Of a stretch of 64,000 bases of DNA, positions 63,849 to 64,000 are shown piece by piece. Position numbers and translations under genes: made by a program. The first letter of the stretch is position 1. Every line of letters starts with the position of its first letter. The notes beneath the pieces were generated by a model. The model made no database searches, had not been told where the DNA came from, and saw only the letters and a program-made list of their open reading frames with translations. Origin of the DNA: Chitinispirillaceae bacterium (lineage in GTDB: Bacteria > Fibrobacterota > Chitinivibrionia > Chitinivibrionales > Chitinispirillaceae); NCBI GenBank assembly GCA_016929595.1, contig JAFGIN010000101.1:54719-118718 (forward strand), in the 5' to 3' direction.

Positions 63849-64000
63849 ATGCGTATCAATCATAACATTGCATCGATGACAACTCAGGGTTCACTTTTCA
63901 AAGTCAATCGGGACATGAATAAATCCCTGGAACGCTTGTCAACAGGTCTTCGCGTAAACAGAGCTTCTGATGATGCTGCCGGACTTGGTGTGTCCGAAAA
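63849..64000 (+). CDS. fliC: Flagellin, N-terminus (truncated by window end)
   Basis: 50 codons are visible: MRINHNIASMTTQGSLFKVN, then NKSLERLSTGLRVNRASDDA and AGLGVSE, the D0/D1 start of bacterial flagellins with the invariant LSxGxRxNxAxDDAAGxxxS. GGAGG lies 7 bp before ATG 63849. The filament subunit is secreted by the flagellar type III apparatus. No sigma-28 promoter of standard spacing was found in the 280 bp upstream. The leader has two hairpins. Confidence 0.95.
   Translation, partial: MRINHNIASMTTQGSLFKVNRDMNKSLERLSTGLRVNRASDDAAGLGVSE

Noticed and set aside
1..64000. CRISPR arrays, rRNA and tRNA genes, intact insertion sequences
   Set aside because: No regularly spaced direct repeats, no cloverleaf-like or rRNA sequence and no complete transposase were seen.

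Overview
The window reads as chromosomal DNA of a Gram-negative, flagellated bacterium with an outer membrane. Evidence is an ExbB/ExbD/TonB operon with a TonB-dependent receptor, several lipoproteins, a PorV/PorQ-type outer-membrane protein and a flagellin start at the right edge. A PPi-dependent phosphofructokinase, split glycine decarboxylase (gcvPA/gcvPB), PorV-type protein and a fragment resembling the SprA/Sov type 9 secretion channel together suggest the Fibrobacterota (Chitinispirillum/Chitinivibrio side) or another FCB-group lineage. That placement is inference; there is no rRNA or tRNA gene here to settle it.

Left part (1-13.3 kb): intact genes (M23 peptidase, alkaline phosphatase, PorV-like protein, NSS transporter with its 51-residue small subunit, FlgT-like protein, ispG) alternate with gene remains. 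I recognise a frameshifted Phd/YefM-type antitoxin with a truncated toxin, a second broken copy of the transporter small subunit, an aminotransferase N-terminus, an aldo/keto-reductase ferredoxin tail, a trpF C-terminus and a SprA-like piece. 13.5-19.9 kb is a tidy exbB-exbD-exbD-tonB-receptor-lipoprotein operon whose receptor carries its own TonB C-terminal-like domain, followed by a perfect 32-bp palindrome. 20.4-24.6 kb holds a DUF1189 membrane protein, an unknown protein, a nucleotidyltransferase-like protein and a hybrid histidine kinase.

Middle part (25-45 kb): mostly leftward housekeeping genes, namely gcvT-gcvH-gcvPA-gcvPB, a leucine-rich-repeat protein, a DJ-1/PfpI protein, an esterase, a STAS protein, comEC and pfp. 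Then come a REC-HATPase regulator coupled to an RluA pseudouridine synthase, an HU protein with a histone-H1-like tail, an HTH-EIIA protein coupled to a cation/proton antiporter, and glyA behind a well-matching ZTP (pfl-motif) riboswitch. Next to glyA is another small graveyard (VOC and helicase fragments) with two copies of a dispersed palindromic repeat.

Right part (45.8-60 kb): the most unusual locus, about 14 kb of same-strand, mostly overlapping genes: lipoprotein, unknown 350-residue protein, GNAT-like protein, metal-dependent amidohydrolase, two PaaK-like adenylate-forming proteins (the first lacking the nucleotide-binding core), a transglutaminase/arylamine-NAT-like protein with a complete Cys-His-Asp triad, a K+ channel with two RCK units, a SAM methyltransferase, and a divergent SecA-like ATPase. 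After about 200 bp come YjfI (DUF2170), PspA/IM30, a terminator and a small J-domain protein. I propose this as a candidate undescribed envelope-associated acyl-activation/translocation system; no function has been shown. The window ends with a RarA-methyltransferase-like fusion, a divergent VanZ-domain protein and the flagellin gene, whose leader has two hairpins suggestive of CsrA control.
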